Assembly: GCA_934574045.1 (NCBI GenBank)
Contig: CAKTMK010000005.1
Location: 1-64,000 of the forward strand
DNA from: an uncultured Oscillibacter sp.
Lineage (GTDB): Bacteria > Bacillota > Clostridia > Oscillospirales > Oscillospiraceae
Reading direction: 5' to 3'
DNA: 64,000 bases
Both the position numbers and the translations under genes were made by a program. Under the pieces are notes generated by a model. The model did no database searches and was not told the origin of the DNA. It saw only the letters and a program-made list of their open reading frames with translations. Below are positions 7,205 through 15,626 of the stretch, piece by piece. Position 1 is the stretch's first letter; every line of letters starts with the position of its first letter.

Positions 7205-7237
7205 GGGCGGCCCCGCAAATCGCGGGGCCGCCCTTTT
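7205..7237 (+). terminator. Strong terminator of the 33-aa peptide unit
   Basis: GGGCGGCCCCGC (7205-7216), 5-base loop, GCGGGGCCGCCC (7222-7233), then TTTT. Confidence 0.9.
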
Positions 7238-7246
7238 CTGTGGTTT

Positions 7247-7750
7247 TCACGGCCGATTGACGCCGAGGATCTGGATGGGCCGGATCAGGCGGTATTCATA
7301 GCTGGAAAGCACGCGGTTATCCGCGTCGTAGCTGTGCGCGGCCACCAGAATGTCCTCCGGGCGGAACGGCGGGCGCGCCGCTACCACCACCGGCGTATGC
7401 TGATAGCCCTCTCCCTTGAACGAGAGCTGGATCACGTCGCCGGGGCGGATTTCCTCCAGCGCGCAGGGCCGCCCCACCGGCCCCACCGAGGGCTGGCCGC
7501 GGGTAAGAAAATCGTAAAAGTATTCTACGCCGGTCCAGGAGGGCGACTTCTGATTGGCATCGATGTAATACCAGCCGTAAGTAGGCAGAAAATTCATGAT
7601 CCCGGCCCCGGCAAATACGCACTGGGACGCGAAGTTCGTGCAGTCTCCGCCGATGTTTTCATAGTCGTAAAAAGCCGGATTCCGCCCGAAGGCCCACTGG
7701 TGGGCGTACAGCACCGCCGCGCGCCGGTCGTAATCCTGCATAAAGCGCAT
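7247..7750 (-). CDS. Amidase_6-fold protein, probably sporulation-linked
   Basis: A 167-residue protein of the putative amidase domain family (Amidase_6, NlpC/P60/CHAP-like). The likely nucleophile is C37 in GGDCTNFASQC and the likely histidine is H118 in GYQHTPVVVA; YDYENIGGDCTNFAS and GWYYIDANQKSPSWTGVEYFYDF are typical of the family. There is no signal peptide, so it would act in the cytoplasm or mother cell. ATG 7750 has GGGGAG eight bases upstream. The promoter upstream is sigma-E-like, which suggests mother-cell expression. The substrate is unknown; a spore-envelope peptide or peptidoglycan bond is an inference. Confidence 0.8.
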   Translation of the reverse strand: MRFMQDYDRRAAVLYAHQWAFGRNPAFYDYENIGGDCTNFASQCVFAGAGIMNFLPTYGWYYIDANQKSPSWTGVEYFYDFLTRGQPSVGPVGRPCALEEIRPGDVIQLSFKGEGYQHTPVVVAARPPFRPEDILVAAHSYDADNRVLSSYEYRLIRPIQILGVNRP

Positions 7751-7769
7751 AACACCACTCCCCTGCGCC

Positions 7770-7797
7770 AGCGTATGCGCCGGGGCGGCAAAACGTG
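7770..7797 (-). promoter_or_regulatory. Sigma-E-like promoter of the amidase-fold gene
   Basis: On the minus strand, CACGTT (7792-7797), 14 bp, CATACGCT (7770-7777). The same geometry occurs before spoIVA, the spoVM cluster and the 58-kb cluster. Confidence 0.5.
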
Positions 7798-7799
7798 AA

Positions 7800-7833
7800 C
7801 GGGGCGGGAGAACGAAATCGTCCTCCCGCCCCG
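7800..7833 (-). terminator. Hairpin downstream of the aldolase gene
   Basis: Near-perfect inverted repeat GGGGCGGGAG...CTCCCGCCCC with about 14 bp per arm. The minus-strand tail (GTTCACGTTTTG) is only moderately T-rich. Confidence 0.6.
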
Positions 7834-7857
7834 GCGGTGTGTATGGATCGCGGCGCG

Positions 7858-8826
7858 TTACGCCTTGTGGTCGCAGCCCAGCACGTCCACGATCTTGTGG
7901 GCCACCAGCTCCTTGATGGCCTGACGGGCAGGCTTGAGGTACTGGCGGGGGTCAAAGTCACTGGGATGCTCCATGAAGTACTTGCGGATGGTGCCGGTCA
8001 TGGCGAGACGCAGGTCGGAGTCGATGTTGATCTTGCAGACGGACAGGCTGGCCGCCTTGCGGAGCTGCTCCTCGGGAACGCCGATGGCGTTGGGCATCTG
8101 GCCGCCGTGCTCGTTGACCATCTTCACGAACTCCTGCGGCACGGAGGAAGAGCCGTGCAGCACGATGGGGAATCCGGGCAGACGCTTGGAGACCTCCTCC
8201 AGCACGTCGAAGCGCAGCGGGGGCGGGACCAGAACGCCGTCCGCGTTGCGGGTGCACTGCTCGGGCTTGAACTTGTAAGCGCCGTGGGACGTGCCGATGG
8301 CGATGGCCAGAGAGTCGCAGCCGGTCTTGGAGACGAACTCCTCCACCTCTTCGGGACGGGTATAGGAGGAATCCTCGGCCTTGACCTTCACGTCGTCCTC
8401 CACGCCAGCCAGCGTGCCCAGCTCGGCCTCGACCACCACGCCGTGGTCATGGGCGTACTCCACGACCTTCTTGGTGATCTCAATGTTCTCGGCAAAGGGC
8501 TTGCCGGACGCGTCGATCATGACGGAGGTGAAGCCGCCGTCGATGCAGCTCTTGCAGGTCTCAAAATCCGGGCCGTGGTCCAGATGCAGCACGATGGGGA
8601 TGTTGGGGCACTCGATGGCCGCGGCCTCCACCAGCTTCACGAGATAGGTGTGGTTGGCATAGGCGCGGGCACCCTTGGAGACCTGAAGGATCAGCGGCGC
8701 GTCCAGATCGCGGGCCGCCTCGGTGATGCCCTGCACGATCTCCATATTGTTGACGTTGAAGGCGCCGATAGCATAGCCTCCGTCATAGGCTTTCTTAAAC
8801 ATTTCGGTTGATGTGACCAGCGGCAT
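7858..8826 (-). CDS. fba: Class II fructose-1,6-bisphosphate aldolase
   Basis: Catalyses the reversible cleavage of fructose-1,6-bisphosphate to DHAP and glyceraldehyde-3-phosphate, using zinc. The 322-residue protein shows the class II signatures HLDHGPDFE (zinc and substrate), VEAELGTLAGVEDD, GTSHGAYKF and LHGSSS. ATG 8826 is chosen because AGGAG lies nine bases upstream; the ATG at 8835 would touch that site. It diverges from the PPi-phosphofructokinase gene, so the two glycolytic steps share one intergenic control region. Confidence 0.95.
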   Translation of the reverse strand: MPLVTSTEMFKKAYDGGYAIGAFNVNNMEIVQGITEAARDLDAPLILQVSKGARAYANHTYLVKLVEAAAIECPNIPIVLHLDHGPDFETCKSCIDGGFTSVMIDASGKPFAENIEITKKVVEYAHDHGVVVEAELGTLAGVEDDVKVKAEDSSYTRPEEVEEFVSKTGCDSLAIAIGTSHGAYKFKPEQCTRNADGVLVPPPLRFDVLEEVSKRLPGFPIVLHGSSSVPQEFVKMVNEHGGQMPNAIGVPEEQLRKAASLSVCKINIDSDLRLAMTGTIRKYFMEHPSDFDPRQYLKPARQAIKELVAHKIVDVLGCDHKA

Positions 8827-8956
8827 ATCAATCATCTCCTGTCAAAATTATCGGCCTTCCTCCGCCCGCGCGCTGCCGGAGCGCCGCAGCGCGGCGTTTT
8901 TGCAGGAAATCCGGTCCGGCGCGGATAAAAACAGAGGAAAACGATTTTCTTCTTTG

Positions 8957-8984
8957 ATAATATCACAGAAAATTTAAATTGCAA
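8957..8984 (-). promoter_or_regulatory. Sigma-A-type promoter of fba
   Basis: On the minus strand, TTGCAA (8979-8984), 16 bp, TATTAT (8957-8962). The TTGCAA lies within 10 bp of the divergent pfp promoter -35. Confidence 0.55.
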
Positions 8985-8987
8985 GTA

Positions 8988-9016
8988 TTTACAATCACAT
9001 TTTAACATGGTAAGAT
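8988..9016 (+). promoter_or_regulatory. Sigma-A-type promoter of the phosphofructokinase gene
   Basis: TTTACA (8988-8993), 17 bp, TAAGAT (9011-9016). Confidence 0.55.
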
Positions 9017-9080
9017 AATTTTGCTGTTGTGCACAAATACGGTCCGGCTCCCCGGGCCGAAAAATCAGGAGGAATGATCC

Positions 9081-10319
9081 ATGAGTGAACTGAAAGGCGC
9101 CTGCATCATCGGCCAGTCCGGCGGCCCGACTTCCGTTATCAACGCCAGCGCGTACGGCGTGATCGACACCGCGCTGAAGTCCGCCTCCATTACCGCGGTA
9201 TACGGCGCGGAGCACGGGATCAAGGGCGTTCTGAACGACCGCCTGTTCGACATGAGCAAGGAGGACCCGGCCGAGCTGGAGCTTTTGAAGTATACCCCCT
9301 CCTCCGCTCTCGGCTCCTGTCGGTACAAGATGGCGGATCCGGACGTGGACGACACCGACTACAAGCGCATTCTTGAGGTCTTTCAGAAGCACGACGTGCG
9401 CTATTTCTTCTATAACGGCGGCAACGACTCCATGGACACCTGCAACAAGATCTCCAAGTATATGCAGAAGGTGGGCTATCCCTGCCGCGTGATGGGCGTT
9501 CCCAAAACCATCGACAACGACCTGTTCGGCACCGACCACTGCCCCGGCTACGCCTCCGCCGCCAAGTACATTGCCACCAGCTGCATGGAGGTCTATCAGG
9601 ACGCGCGGGTGTATGACACCGGCATGGTCTGCATCATCGAGATCATGGGCCGCCACGCCGGCTGGCTGGCGGGCGCCGCCGGTCTGGCCACGGCTTACGG
9701 CGCAGGCCCCGACCTGATCTATCTGCCGGAGACGGACTTCAACATGGACGAGTTCCTGGCGGATGTGGAGCGCATTTATAAGGAGAAGGGCAACTGCATG
9801 GTGGCCGTGTCCGAGGGCATCCACTATGCTGACGGCTCCTTCGTTTCCGAGGCCAAGACCTCCGCGACCGACGGCTTTGGCCATGCCCAGCTGGGCGGCC
9901 TTGCGGCGATGCTCGCCGCCGTGGTCAAGGAGCGCACCGGCGCCAAGGTCCGCGGCATTGAGCTGAGCCTGCTCCAGCGCTGCGGCGCGCATCTGGCCTC
10001 TGAGACGGACATCGAGGAGTCCTTCATGGCCGGCAAGGCCGCCGTGGAGAACGCGGTCAACGGCATCACCGACAAGATGGTGGGCTTTGCCCGGACCGAG
10101 CGGGACGGACACTACGTCTGCAAGACGGAGCTGCTGGATTTGACGGACGTTGCCAACACGGAGAAGAAGGTCCCCCGCGAGTGGATCAACGCCAAGGGCA
10201 ACGGCGTGGAAAAGCCCTTTATCGACTATGTCATCCCCCTCATTCAGGGCGAGCCGAAGCTGCCGAAGCAGGATTCCCTGCCCCGCTTCGCCAAGCTGAA
10301 GAAGGTCCTTGCGAAGTAA
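9081..10319 (+). CDS. pfp: PPi-dependent 6-phosphofructokinase
   Basis: Phosphorylates fructose-6-phosphate at the glycolytic step before aldolase. The 412-residue protein has GGNDS at 113-117 and PKTIDND at 141-147; ATP-using enzymes have GGDGS and PGTIDND, so the Asp and Lys here point to pyrophosphate as phosphoryl donor. The reaction would then be reversible and save ATP, as in other anaerobes. It starts behind an AGGAGG-type site and ends at a strong hairpin. Donor specificity is read from motifs only. Confidence 0.9.
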   Translation: MSELKGACIIGQSGGPTSVINASAYGVIDTALKSASITAVYGAEHGIKGVLNDRLFDMSKEDPAELELLKYTPSSALGSCRYKMADPDVDDTDYKRILEVFQKHDVRYFFYNGGNDSMDTCNKISKYMQKVGYPCRVMGVPKTIDNDLFGTDHCPGYASAAKYIATSCMEVYQDARVYDTGMVCIIEIMGRHAGWLAGAAGLATAYGAGPDLIYLPETDFNMDEFLADVERIYKEKGNCMVAVSEGIHYADGSFVSEAKTSATDGFGHAQLGGLAAMLAAVVKERTGAKVRGIELSLLQRCGAHLASETDIEESFMAGKAAVENAVNGITDKMVGFARTERDGHYVCKTELLDLTDVANTEKKVPREWINAKGNGVEKPFIDYVIPLIQGEPKLPKQDSLPRFAKLKKVLAK

Positions 10320-10334
10320 GCGAACCGTCAAAAA

Positions 10335-10366
10335 GACCTGCGCGGATATCCGCGCAGGTCTTTTTT
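10335..10366. terminator. Bidirectional terminator between pfp and coaX
   Basis: A 26-bp perfect palindrome (10335-10360) followed by TTTTTT on the plus strand; A-rich on the other side (AAAAA), so it can serve the convergent coaX as well. Confidence 0.9.
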
Positions 10367-10383
10367 CATGCCTTCCCCGCCCT

Positions 10384-11154
10384 TCAGCGGTTTTTCTGAT
10401 AGATGGCCCAAAGGCCGTTCATCAGCAGGTACTTGTCATAGACGATGGGGTTGCGGCAGTATTTCACGATCACCGGCGCACTGCCGCCCGTGGCCACCAC
10501 GCTCAGCTCCTGTCCCGGGAACTTCTCGCGGATGCGGTCGATCACGCCGTCGATCATCCCCGCCGTGCCGTAAACGATGCCGGCGCACATACAGTCCTCC
10601 GTGTTTTTTCCGATCAGGGACTTGGGGTGCTTGAGCGAAATGGCGGGGAGCTGCGCAGCCCGGCGGCTCAGCGCCTCCAGCGAAACGTCCACCCCCGGCA
10701 GCAGCAGTCCGCCCTCGTACGTCCGGTCGTGGGAGATGACGCCGATGGTGGTGGCGGTGCCCATGTCCACGGTGACGATGGGTGGCGAAAACTTCTCCAG
10801 CGCGGACACCGCGTCCGCCACGATGTCCGCCCCCATCTGGGTCTGAAAGTCCATACGGATATTCAGGCCCGTTTTCAGGCCCGGACCGACCACCATGGGC
10901 GGCTTGCCCAGCAGGCGGCCCACCGCCTTTTCCAGCATGAAGTTCAGCGGCGGCACCACGCTGCAGATGATCGCGCCGCTGACGTCCCGCAGGTCGTAGT
11001 GATACAGCGCGAACACGTTCATCAGGTCGATGCTGAACTGGTCCGCCGTCCGGCGGACGCCGGTGTCCAGCGTGGCCAGAAATTTCAGCTCCCTGTCCGG
11101 CGCGAACAGCCCCACCGAGGTGGTGGAGTTCCCAACGTCGATGGCCAAAAGCAT
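10384..11154 (-). CDS. coaX: Type III pantothenate kinase
   Basis: First step of coenzyme A synthesis. The 256-residue protein has the ASKHA-fold phosphate motif DVGNSTTSVG at the N-terminus, GADIVADAVSA (catalytic Asp), DMGTATTIGV and ATGGSAPVI. ATG 11154 is chosen because GGAGGG lies eight bases upstream; the longer frame from 11190 lacks a site. It has its own promoter and converges on pfp. Confidence 0.93.
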   Translation of the reverse strand: MLLAIDVGNSTTSVGLFAPDRELKFLATLDTGVRRTADQFSIDLMNVFALYHYDLRDVSGAIICSVVPPLNFMLEKAVGRLLGKPPMVVGPGLKTGLNIRMDFQTQMGADIVADAVSALEKFSPPIVTVDMGTATTIGVISHDRTYEGGLLLPGVDVSLEALSRRAAQLPAISLKHPKSLIGKNTEDCMCAGIVYGTAGMIDGVIDRIREKFPGQELSVVATGGSAPVIVKYCRNPIVYDKYLLMNGLWAIYQKNR

Positions 11155-11196
11155 AGCGCGGTTCCCTCCCTGTTCCGATCTCGTTCTCATGCTGTT

Positions 11197-11225
11197 ATGG
11201 TAGCACGTTCGAGCCGTCCTTGCAA
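11197..11225 (-). promoter_or_regulatory. Sigma-A-type promoter of coaX
   Basis: On the minus strand, TTGCAA (11220-11225), 17 bp, TACCAT (11197-11202). Confidence 0.6.
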
Positions 11226-11267
11226 GCGAAAACGCGGGACGGGCCGTCCGAGATCAGAAAACGGGGA

Positions 11268-11291
11268 GCCGGAGGCGCTGCCGCCTCCGGC
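11268..11291 (-). terminator. Terminator of spoIVA
   Basis: Perfect 10-bp stem GCCGGAGGCG/CGCCTCCGGC with a 4-base loop just after the spoIVA stop; the T tract is short. Confidence 0.65.
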
Positions 11292-11300
11292 CCCCGCAGC

Positions 11301-12776
11301 TCAGAGAATGATGCAGATCAGTCCGCCGCTGCCCTCGTTGATGATGCGCGTGAGCGTTTCCTGCAGCTTTTTCCGCGCGTCCTCCGGCATCCGCTGGAGT
11401 TTGTTCTGAAGGTCCTCGCTGACCAGCTCGTGGAAGCTGCGGCCGAAAATGTTGGACTGCCAGATCTTGCTGGTGTCGCCCTCGAACTCCTGCAAAAGGT
11501 AGTTCACCATATCCTCGGACTGCTTTTCGTTCCCCACGATGGGACTGACCGCCGTTTCGATGTCCGCCCGGATCATATGGATGCTGGGGGCGCTGGCCTT
11601 CAGGCGCACGCCGTAGCGTCCTCCCTGCTTCATGATCTCCGGCTCCTCCAGATGCAGCTCGTCGATGCCGGGGATCACGATGCCGTAGCCCGTCTCCCGC
11701 ACGTCCCGCAGCGCTCCGGCCACCTTGTCATACTCCGCCTTGACCGTGGCCAGCCGGGTGAGCAGGCTCATCAGGTCTCCGTCGTCCGCCACGGAGAAGC
11801 CGGACTGGTCCGAGAGCGTCTGATAGAACAGCTCCCGCGGCAGGCACAGCTCCGCCGAGGCCACGCCGGTGCCCAGGTCGATCCCGGTAAGCCGGGCCTC
11901 GCTGATCCCCTCCCGCTGCCCCAGCGCGGCGATCACGCTGTCGATCTCCCGGATGTGGCGCAGGGCAGCGGTCCCCTCCCGGACCGCGCCGTACAGCCCG
12001 GCCTTGATGGGGTGGCCCGCCGGAAGCGCGTCCACCCACGCGGGCAGGAACAGGTCCAGCTCCTGCATGGGGAACTCGTACAGCACGGCCTTCAAAAGCT
12101 CCGCCACCGCCGCCTCGTCCAGCTCCAGACAGTTCACCGGCACGCAGTTCACCCCGTAGCGGGACGCGATGTCCCGCGACACCGCCTGCGCCCGATCGGA
12201 GGCGGGCGCGTCCGAGTTCAGAAGCACGATAAACGGCTTTCCCAGCTCCTGAAGCTCCCGGATGACCCGCTCCTCCGCCTCCAGATAGTCCTCTCTGGGA
12301 ATGTCCGAGATGGAGCCGTCCGTGGTCACTACGATGCCGATGGTAGAATGCTCCGCAATGACCTTCCGGGTCCCGGTTTCCGCCGCCTCCGACATGGGGA
12401 TCTCGTGGTCGAACCACGGCGTGGTCACCATGCGGGGCTGGTCGTCCTCTGTGGAGCCGATGGCTCCCTTGACCATGTAGCCCACGCAGTCGATCAGCCG
12501 GACGGAGAACGCCGCGCCGTCCGGAAGCTGGACCTGCACGGCCTCCTCCGGCACGAACTTCGGCTCCGCCGTCATGATGGTGCGGCCGGAGCCGCTCTGG
12601 GGCAGCTCGTCTCTGGCCCGCTCCCGGCGGTATACGTTCTCGATGTTCGGGATCACCTGCGTTTCCATAAAGCGCTTGATAAAGGTAGATTTCCCCGTCC
12701 GGACCGGTCCGACCACGCCGATATAGATGTCGCCGGCGGTCCGGGTGGCAATATTCTGATAGATGGTCGTATTCAT
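11301..12776 (-). CDS. spoIVA: SpoIVA, spore coat basement-layer ATPase
   Basis: SpoIVA polymerises on the forespore surface, using ATP hydrolysis, to form the platform for coat assembly. The 491-residue length matches the family. Visible features are the Walker A GPVRTGKST (23-31) in a TRAFAC GTPase-like N-terminal domain, DCVGYMVKGA as the Walker B region, and the conserved C-terminal part ending near GLICIIL, which docks on SpoVM-marked membrane. Its two known partners, SpoVM and SipL, are encoded 3-6 kb away on the same strand. It appears monocistronic, between its own promoter and terminator. Confidence 0.95.
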   Translation of the reverse strand: MNTTIYQNIATRTAGDIYIGVVGPVRTGKSTFIKRFMETQVIPNIENVYRRERARDELPQSGSGRTIMTAEPKFVPEEAVQVQLPDGAAFSVRLIDCVGYMVKGAIGSTEDDQPRMVTTPWFDHEIPMSEAAETGTRKVIAEHSTIGIVVTTDGSISDIPREDYLEAEERVIRELQELGKPFIVLLNSDAPASDRAQAVSRDIASRYGVNCVPVNCLELDEAAVAELLKAVLYEFPMQELDLFLPAWVDALPAGHPIKAGLYGAVREGTAALRHIREIDSVIAALGQREGISEARLTGIDLGTGVASAELCLPRELFYQTLSDQSGFSVADDGDLMSLLTRLATVKAEYDKVAGALRDVRETGYGIVIPGIDELHLEEPEIMKQGGRYGVRLKASAPSIHMIRADIETAVSPIVGNEKQSEDMVNYLLQEFEGDTSKIWQSNIFGRSFHELVSEDLQNKLQRMPEDARKKLQETLTRIINEGSGGLICIIL

Positions 12777-12809
12777 AGCATCCCCCGTCCTTCTTGCAAT
12801 CCTGCTCCC

Positions 12810-12837
12810 ACTCTATGACCGCCGCCTGACAAGTATG
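12810..12837 (-). promoter_or_regulatory. Sigma-E-like promoter of spoIVA
   Basis: On the minus strand, CATACT (12832-12837), 14 bp, CATAGAGT (12810-12817). spoIVA is transcribed by sigma-E in studied spore-formers, so this helps to anchor the motif used for the other promoters. Confidence 0.55.
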
Positions 12838-12968
12838 ACAGGCCGGTTAGTCCCGCGGGTGCTTTTGCGGTCCGCCGGATGCGCGGAGGGGGCGGAATTG
12901 TTGATTTTGTATATTTTCAACTGGAAACCTGCCGGTAAATTTACGCATCTGTGCATTTACAGGAGCGA

Positions 12969-12997
12969 TTTACCGTGGTAAACTGCTAGTGTATTAA
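12969..12997 (+). promoter_or_regulatory. Promoter/operator of the amino-acid ABC operon
   Basis: TTTACC (12969-12974), 17 bp, TATTAA (12992-12997). The -35 lies inside the palindrome TTTACCGTGGTAAA (12969-12982), a plausible repressor site. A second palindrome, GTAAATTTAC, lies ~40 bp upstream. Confidence 0.45.
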
Positions 12998-13036
12998 ATC
13001 AGAGGGACGAACCCCTCAGTTTTGGAGGATCTCAAG

Positions 13037-13927
13037 ATGAATAAAAATCGCTTTTTCGCGCTGGTATGCGCTGCCGCTGTGATGAGCTCGCTGTCCGCCT
13101 GCGGAAATTCTGCTTCCGCTCCCGCCGCCTCCGCGCCTGCGGCTTCTTCCGCCGCGGCCTCTGCCGCCGGAAGCACGGCGCGCACCACCTTCACCGTCGG
13201 CTTTGACGCGGAGTACCCGCCCTACGGCTTCAAGGCGGACGACGGCAGCTATGTCGGCTTCGATCTGGATCTGGCGCAGGAGGTCTGCAACCGCAACGGC
13301 TGGGAGCTGGTCCGCCAGCCCATCGACTGGAACTCCAAGGACATGGAGCTGGACGCCGGGAACATCGACTGCATCTGGAACGGCTTCACCATGACCGGCC
13401 GTGAGGATGATTACACCTGGGTCGGGCCGTATGTCAACAACTCCATCATGTTCGTCGTGACCGCCGACAGCGGTATTACCGACGCCTCCCAGCTGGCCGG
13501 CCACCCCGTTGTCACCCAGTCCGGCTCCTCCGCGCTGACCGCGCTGACCGACGATCCCGGCGACGGCAGCAACGACGAGAATCTGGCTCTGGCCGCCTCT
13601 TTCACCACGCTGGACGAAGTGCCTGACTACAACACCGCGTTCATGAATCTGGAGTCCGGCGTGGACGACGCCATTGCCGTGGATATCGGCGTGGCCAACT
13701 ATCAGCTCAAGACCCGCGACTCCTCCAAGTTCGTCATGCTGGAAAAGCCCCTGTCCACCGAGCAGTACGGCATCGGCTTTAAGAAGGGCAACACGGAGCT
13801 GGCCGATCAGGTGAAGGCCACGCTGGACGAGATGTGGGCCGACGGCACCTTCACGAAGATCGCCACCGCCGCCGCGGAGAATTACGACGCGCCGGAGCTG
13901 GCCGACATGATCTGCTACGGCAACTGA
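13037..13927 (+). CDS. Polar amino-acid ABC transporter, substrate-binding lipoprotein
   Basis: A type II periplasmic-binding-fold protein (SBP_bac_3 family, 296 residues) that captures a polar amino acid outside the membrane. It has a signal peptide with lipobox LSAC (lipid-anchored Cys22), an Ala/Ser-rich linker (about 24-47), then the family signature FTVGFDAEYPPYGF and GFDLDLAQEV. ATG 13037 has GGAGG eight bases upstream; the TTG at 13022 overlaps that site and is rejected. It is followed by a terminator and then permease and ATPase. Substrate identity (cystine, glutamine, arginine type) cannot be read safely. Confidence 0.92.
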   Translation: MNKNRFFALVCAAAVMSSLSACGNSASAPAASAPAASSAAASAAGSTARTTFTVGFDAEYPPYGFKADDGSYVGFDLDLAQEVCNRNGWELVRQPIDWNSKDMELDAGNIDCIWNGFTMTGREDDYTWVGPYVNNSIMFVVTADSGITDASQLAGHPVVTQSGSSALTALTDDPGDGSNDENLALAASFTTLDEVPDYNTAFMNLESGVDDAIAVDIGVANYQLKTRDSSKFVMLEKPLSTEQYGIGFKKGNTELADQVKATLDEMWADGTFTKIATAAAENYDAPELADMICYGN

Positions 13928-13947
13928 GACACTTTCTGACCGAAAAA

Positions 13948-13974
13948 GGCGGCGGGCCTTCCCGCCGCCTTTTT
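13948..13974 (+). terminator. Intra-operon terminator between binding protein and permease
   Basis: GGCGGCGGG, CCTT, CCCGCCGCC, TTTTT. It lies between the first and second genes of the transporter and would reduce read-through, giving more binding protein than permease. Confidence 0.85.
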
Positions 13975-14003
13975 ACCGACCGTGGAATAAGGAGAGATAG
14001 ACG

Positions 14004-14735
14004 ATGGATCTGAGCAGTGTGCTCCAACAGCTTCTGGTGGGCCTTTGGGCCGCAGTGCAGCTTTTCGCGCTGACACTGATCTTTTCTCTGCCGCTGGGCC
14101 TGCTGGTGGCGATAGGGCGGATGTCCTCGTGGGCGCCCCTGCGCCAGCTGGGCGCAAAGGCGGAGCGCGAGGGCAGAGCGCCCGGCGGAGCCGTGCTGCT
14201 CCTGCGGAGGTTCCGCCCGGTGCAGCTCATTGTGAAGTTCTTCATCTCCATCCTGCGGGGGACGCCGCTGATGCTCCAGATGATGGTGGTCTACTTCGGG
14301 CCGTACTACGTGTTTCACGTCAGCCTGTCCGGGTACTCCCGTCTGCTGGCGGCGGTGATCGCGTTTTCCATCAATTACTCCGCCTATTTCGCCGAGATCT
14401 ACCGCTCCGGCATTCAGTCCATCCCGCAGGGGCAGTATGAGGCGGCGCAGGTGCTGGGATACAGCCGCGCGCAGACCTTCTTCAAGATCATCCTGCCCCA
14501 GATGGTCAAGCGCGTCCTCCCCTCCGTCACCAACGAGGTCATCACGCTGGTCAAGGACACGTCGCTGGCGTTCGTCATCGCCTATCAGGAGCTGTTCACC
14601 ATCGCCAAGCAGATCTCCGCCGCCAAGACCACGGTTATGCCGCTGTTTATCGCGGGCGTGTTCTACTTCATTTTCAACAGCGTGGTGGCGTGGATCATGG
14701 AGCGCATCGAAAAGCGCATGAATTATTACAACTGA
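14004..14735 (+). CDS. Polar amino-acid ABC transporter permease (HisM/GlnP family)
   Basis: Membrane subunit of 243 residues. The core is conserved: RGTPLMLQMMVVYFGPYY after the first membrane helix, SAYFAEIYRSGIQSIPQGQYEAAQVLGYS (the EAA loop that contacts the ATPase) and a C-terminal helix ending MERIEKRMNYYN. Between the first helix and the RGTP motif there is a ~25-residue basic, Arg/Gly-rich stretch (about residues 46-73) that is longer than usual for this family. It lies 13 bases before the ATPase gene. Confidence 0.92.
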   Translation: MDLSSVLQQLLVGLWAAVQLFALTLIFSLPLGLLVAIGRMSSWAPLRQLGAKAEREGRAPGGAVLLLRRFRPVQLIVKFFISILRGTPLMLQMMVVYFGPYYVFHVSLSGYSRLLAAVIAFSINYSAYFAEIYRSGIQSIPQGQYEAAQVLGYSRAQTFFKIILPQMVKRVLPSVTNEVITLVKDTSLAFVIAYQELFTIAKQISAAKTTVMPLFIAGVFYFIFNSVVAWIMERIEKRMNYYN

Positions 14736-14748
14736 GGAGGCGGCGGCA

Positions 14749-15507
14749 ATGAAGATCATGGAGCTGAAAAACGTTCGCAAGACCTTTGACGGAGAGCTGT
14801 CCGTCCTGAAGGACATCTCCATCAGCGTGGATAAGGGCGAGGTCGTGGCCATCATCGGGCCGTCCGGCTCCGGCAAGTCCACGCTTCTGCGCTGCGCCAC
14901 GCTGCTGACGGAAATGGATGGCGGTGAGCTGACCTATCTGGGCGAGCAGGCCGCATGGAACGACGAGCAGGGCCGCACCGTTTACGCCAAGGACCTGAAA
15001 AAGATCCGCAGCTACTTCGGACTGGTCTTTCAGAACTTCAACCTGTTCCCCCACTACACCGTTCTCAAGAACTTGACGGACGCACCCGTCAGCGTGGCGG
15101 GCCGGAGCAAGGCGGAGGCCGAGGAGACGGCCCGGGATCTGCTGGAGAAGATGGGCCTTTCCGACAAGGCGGACTGCTATCCCTGCCAGCTCTCCGGCGG
15201 ACAGCAGCAGCGGGTGGCCATCGCGCGGGCACTGGCCATGCGGCCCGAGATCCTGTTTTTCGACGAGCCGACCTCCGCGCTGGACCCGGAGCTGACCGGC
15301 GAGATCCTGAAGGTCATCCGGCAGCTGGCGGAGGAGAACATGACCATGGTGATCGTCACCCACGAGATGGCCTTCGCCCGGGACGTGGCGGACCGGGTCG
15401 TCTTTATGGACGGCGGCGTGATCGTGGAGCAGGGCGACCCGCAGGAGGTCATCAGCCACCCGAAGGAGGAGCGCACCCGGCAGTTCCTCTCCCGTTTTTC
15501 CAACTGA
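14749..15507 (+). CDS. Polar amino-acid ABC transporter ATPase (GlnQ/HisP family)
   Basis: A 252-residue ATPase with Walker A GPSGSGKST, Q-loop (LVFQNFNLFPH), signature LSGGQQQRVAIARAL, Walker B EILFFDEPTSALDP and the H-loop VTHEMAFARD. It energises the permease encoded just upstream. A GAGGAGG site precedes ATG 14749. The HYTVLKNLTDAP segment is typical of amino-acid importers. Confidence 0.95.
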   Translation: MKIMELKNVRKTFDGELSVLKDISISVDKGEVVAIIGPSGSGKSTLLRCATLLTEMDGGELTYLGEQAAWNDEQGRTVYAKDLKKIRSYFGLVFQNFNLFPHYTVLKNLTDAPVSVAGRSKAEAEETARDLLEKMGLSDKADCYPCQLSGGQQQRVAIARALAMRPEILFFDEPTSALDPELTGEILKVIRQLAEENMTMVIVTHEMAFARDVADRVVFMDGGVIVEQGDPQEVISHPKEERTRQFLSRFSN

Positions 15508-15522
15508 ATCCAAAGACGAAAG

Positions 15523-15557
15523 CGGGCGGTCCGAATATTCGGACCGCCCGTCCTTTT
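15523..15557 (+). terminator. Terminator of the amino-acid ABC operon
   Basis: A 28-bp perfect palindrome (15523-15550) followed by TCCTTTT; it also lies past the end of the convergent sipL. Confidence 0.85.
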
Positions 15558-15626
15558 GCTTTGCCAAGACCGCCGCTGCCGGAGACACTCTGAAACGCTT
15601 CGCTTCCAAGCGGCGGGGCGGCGGCG

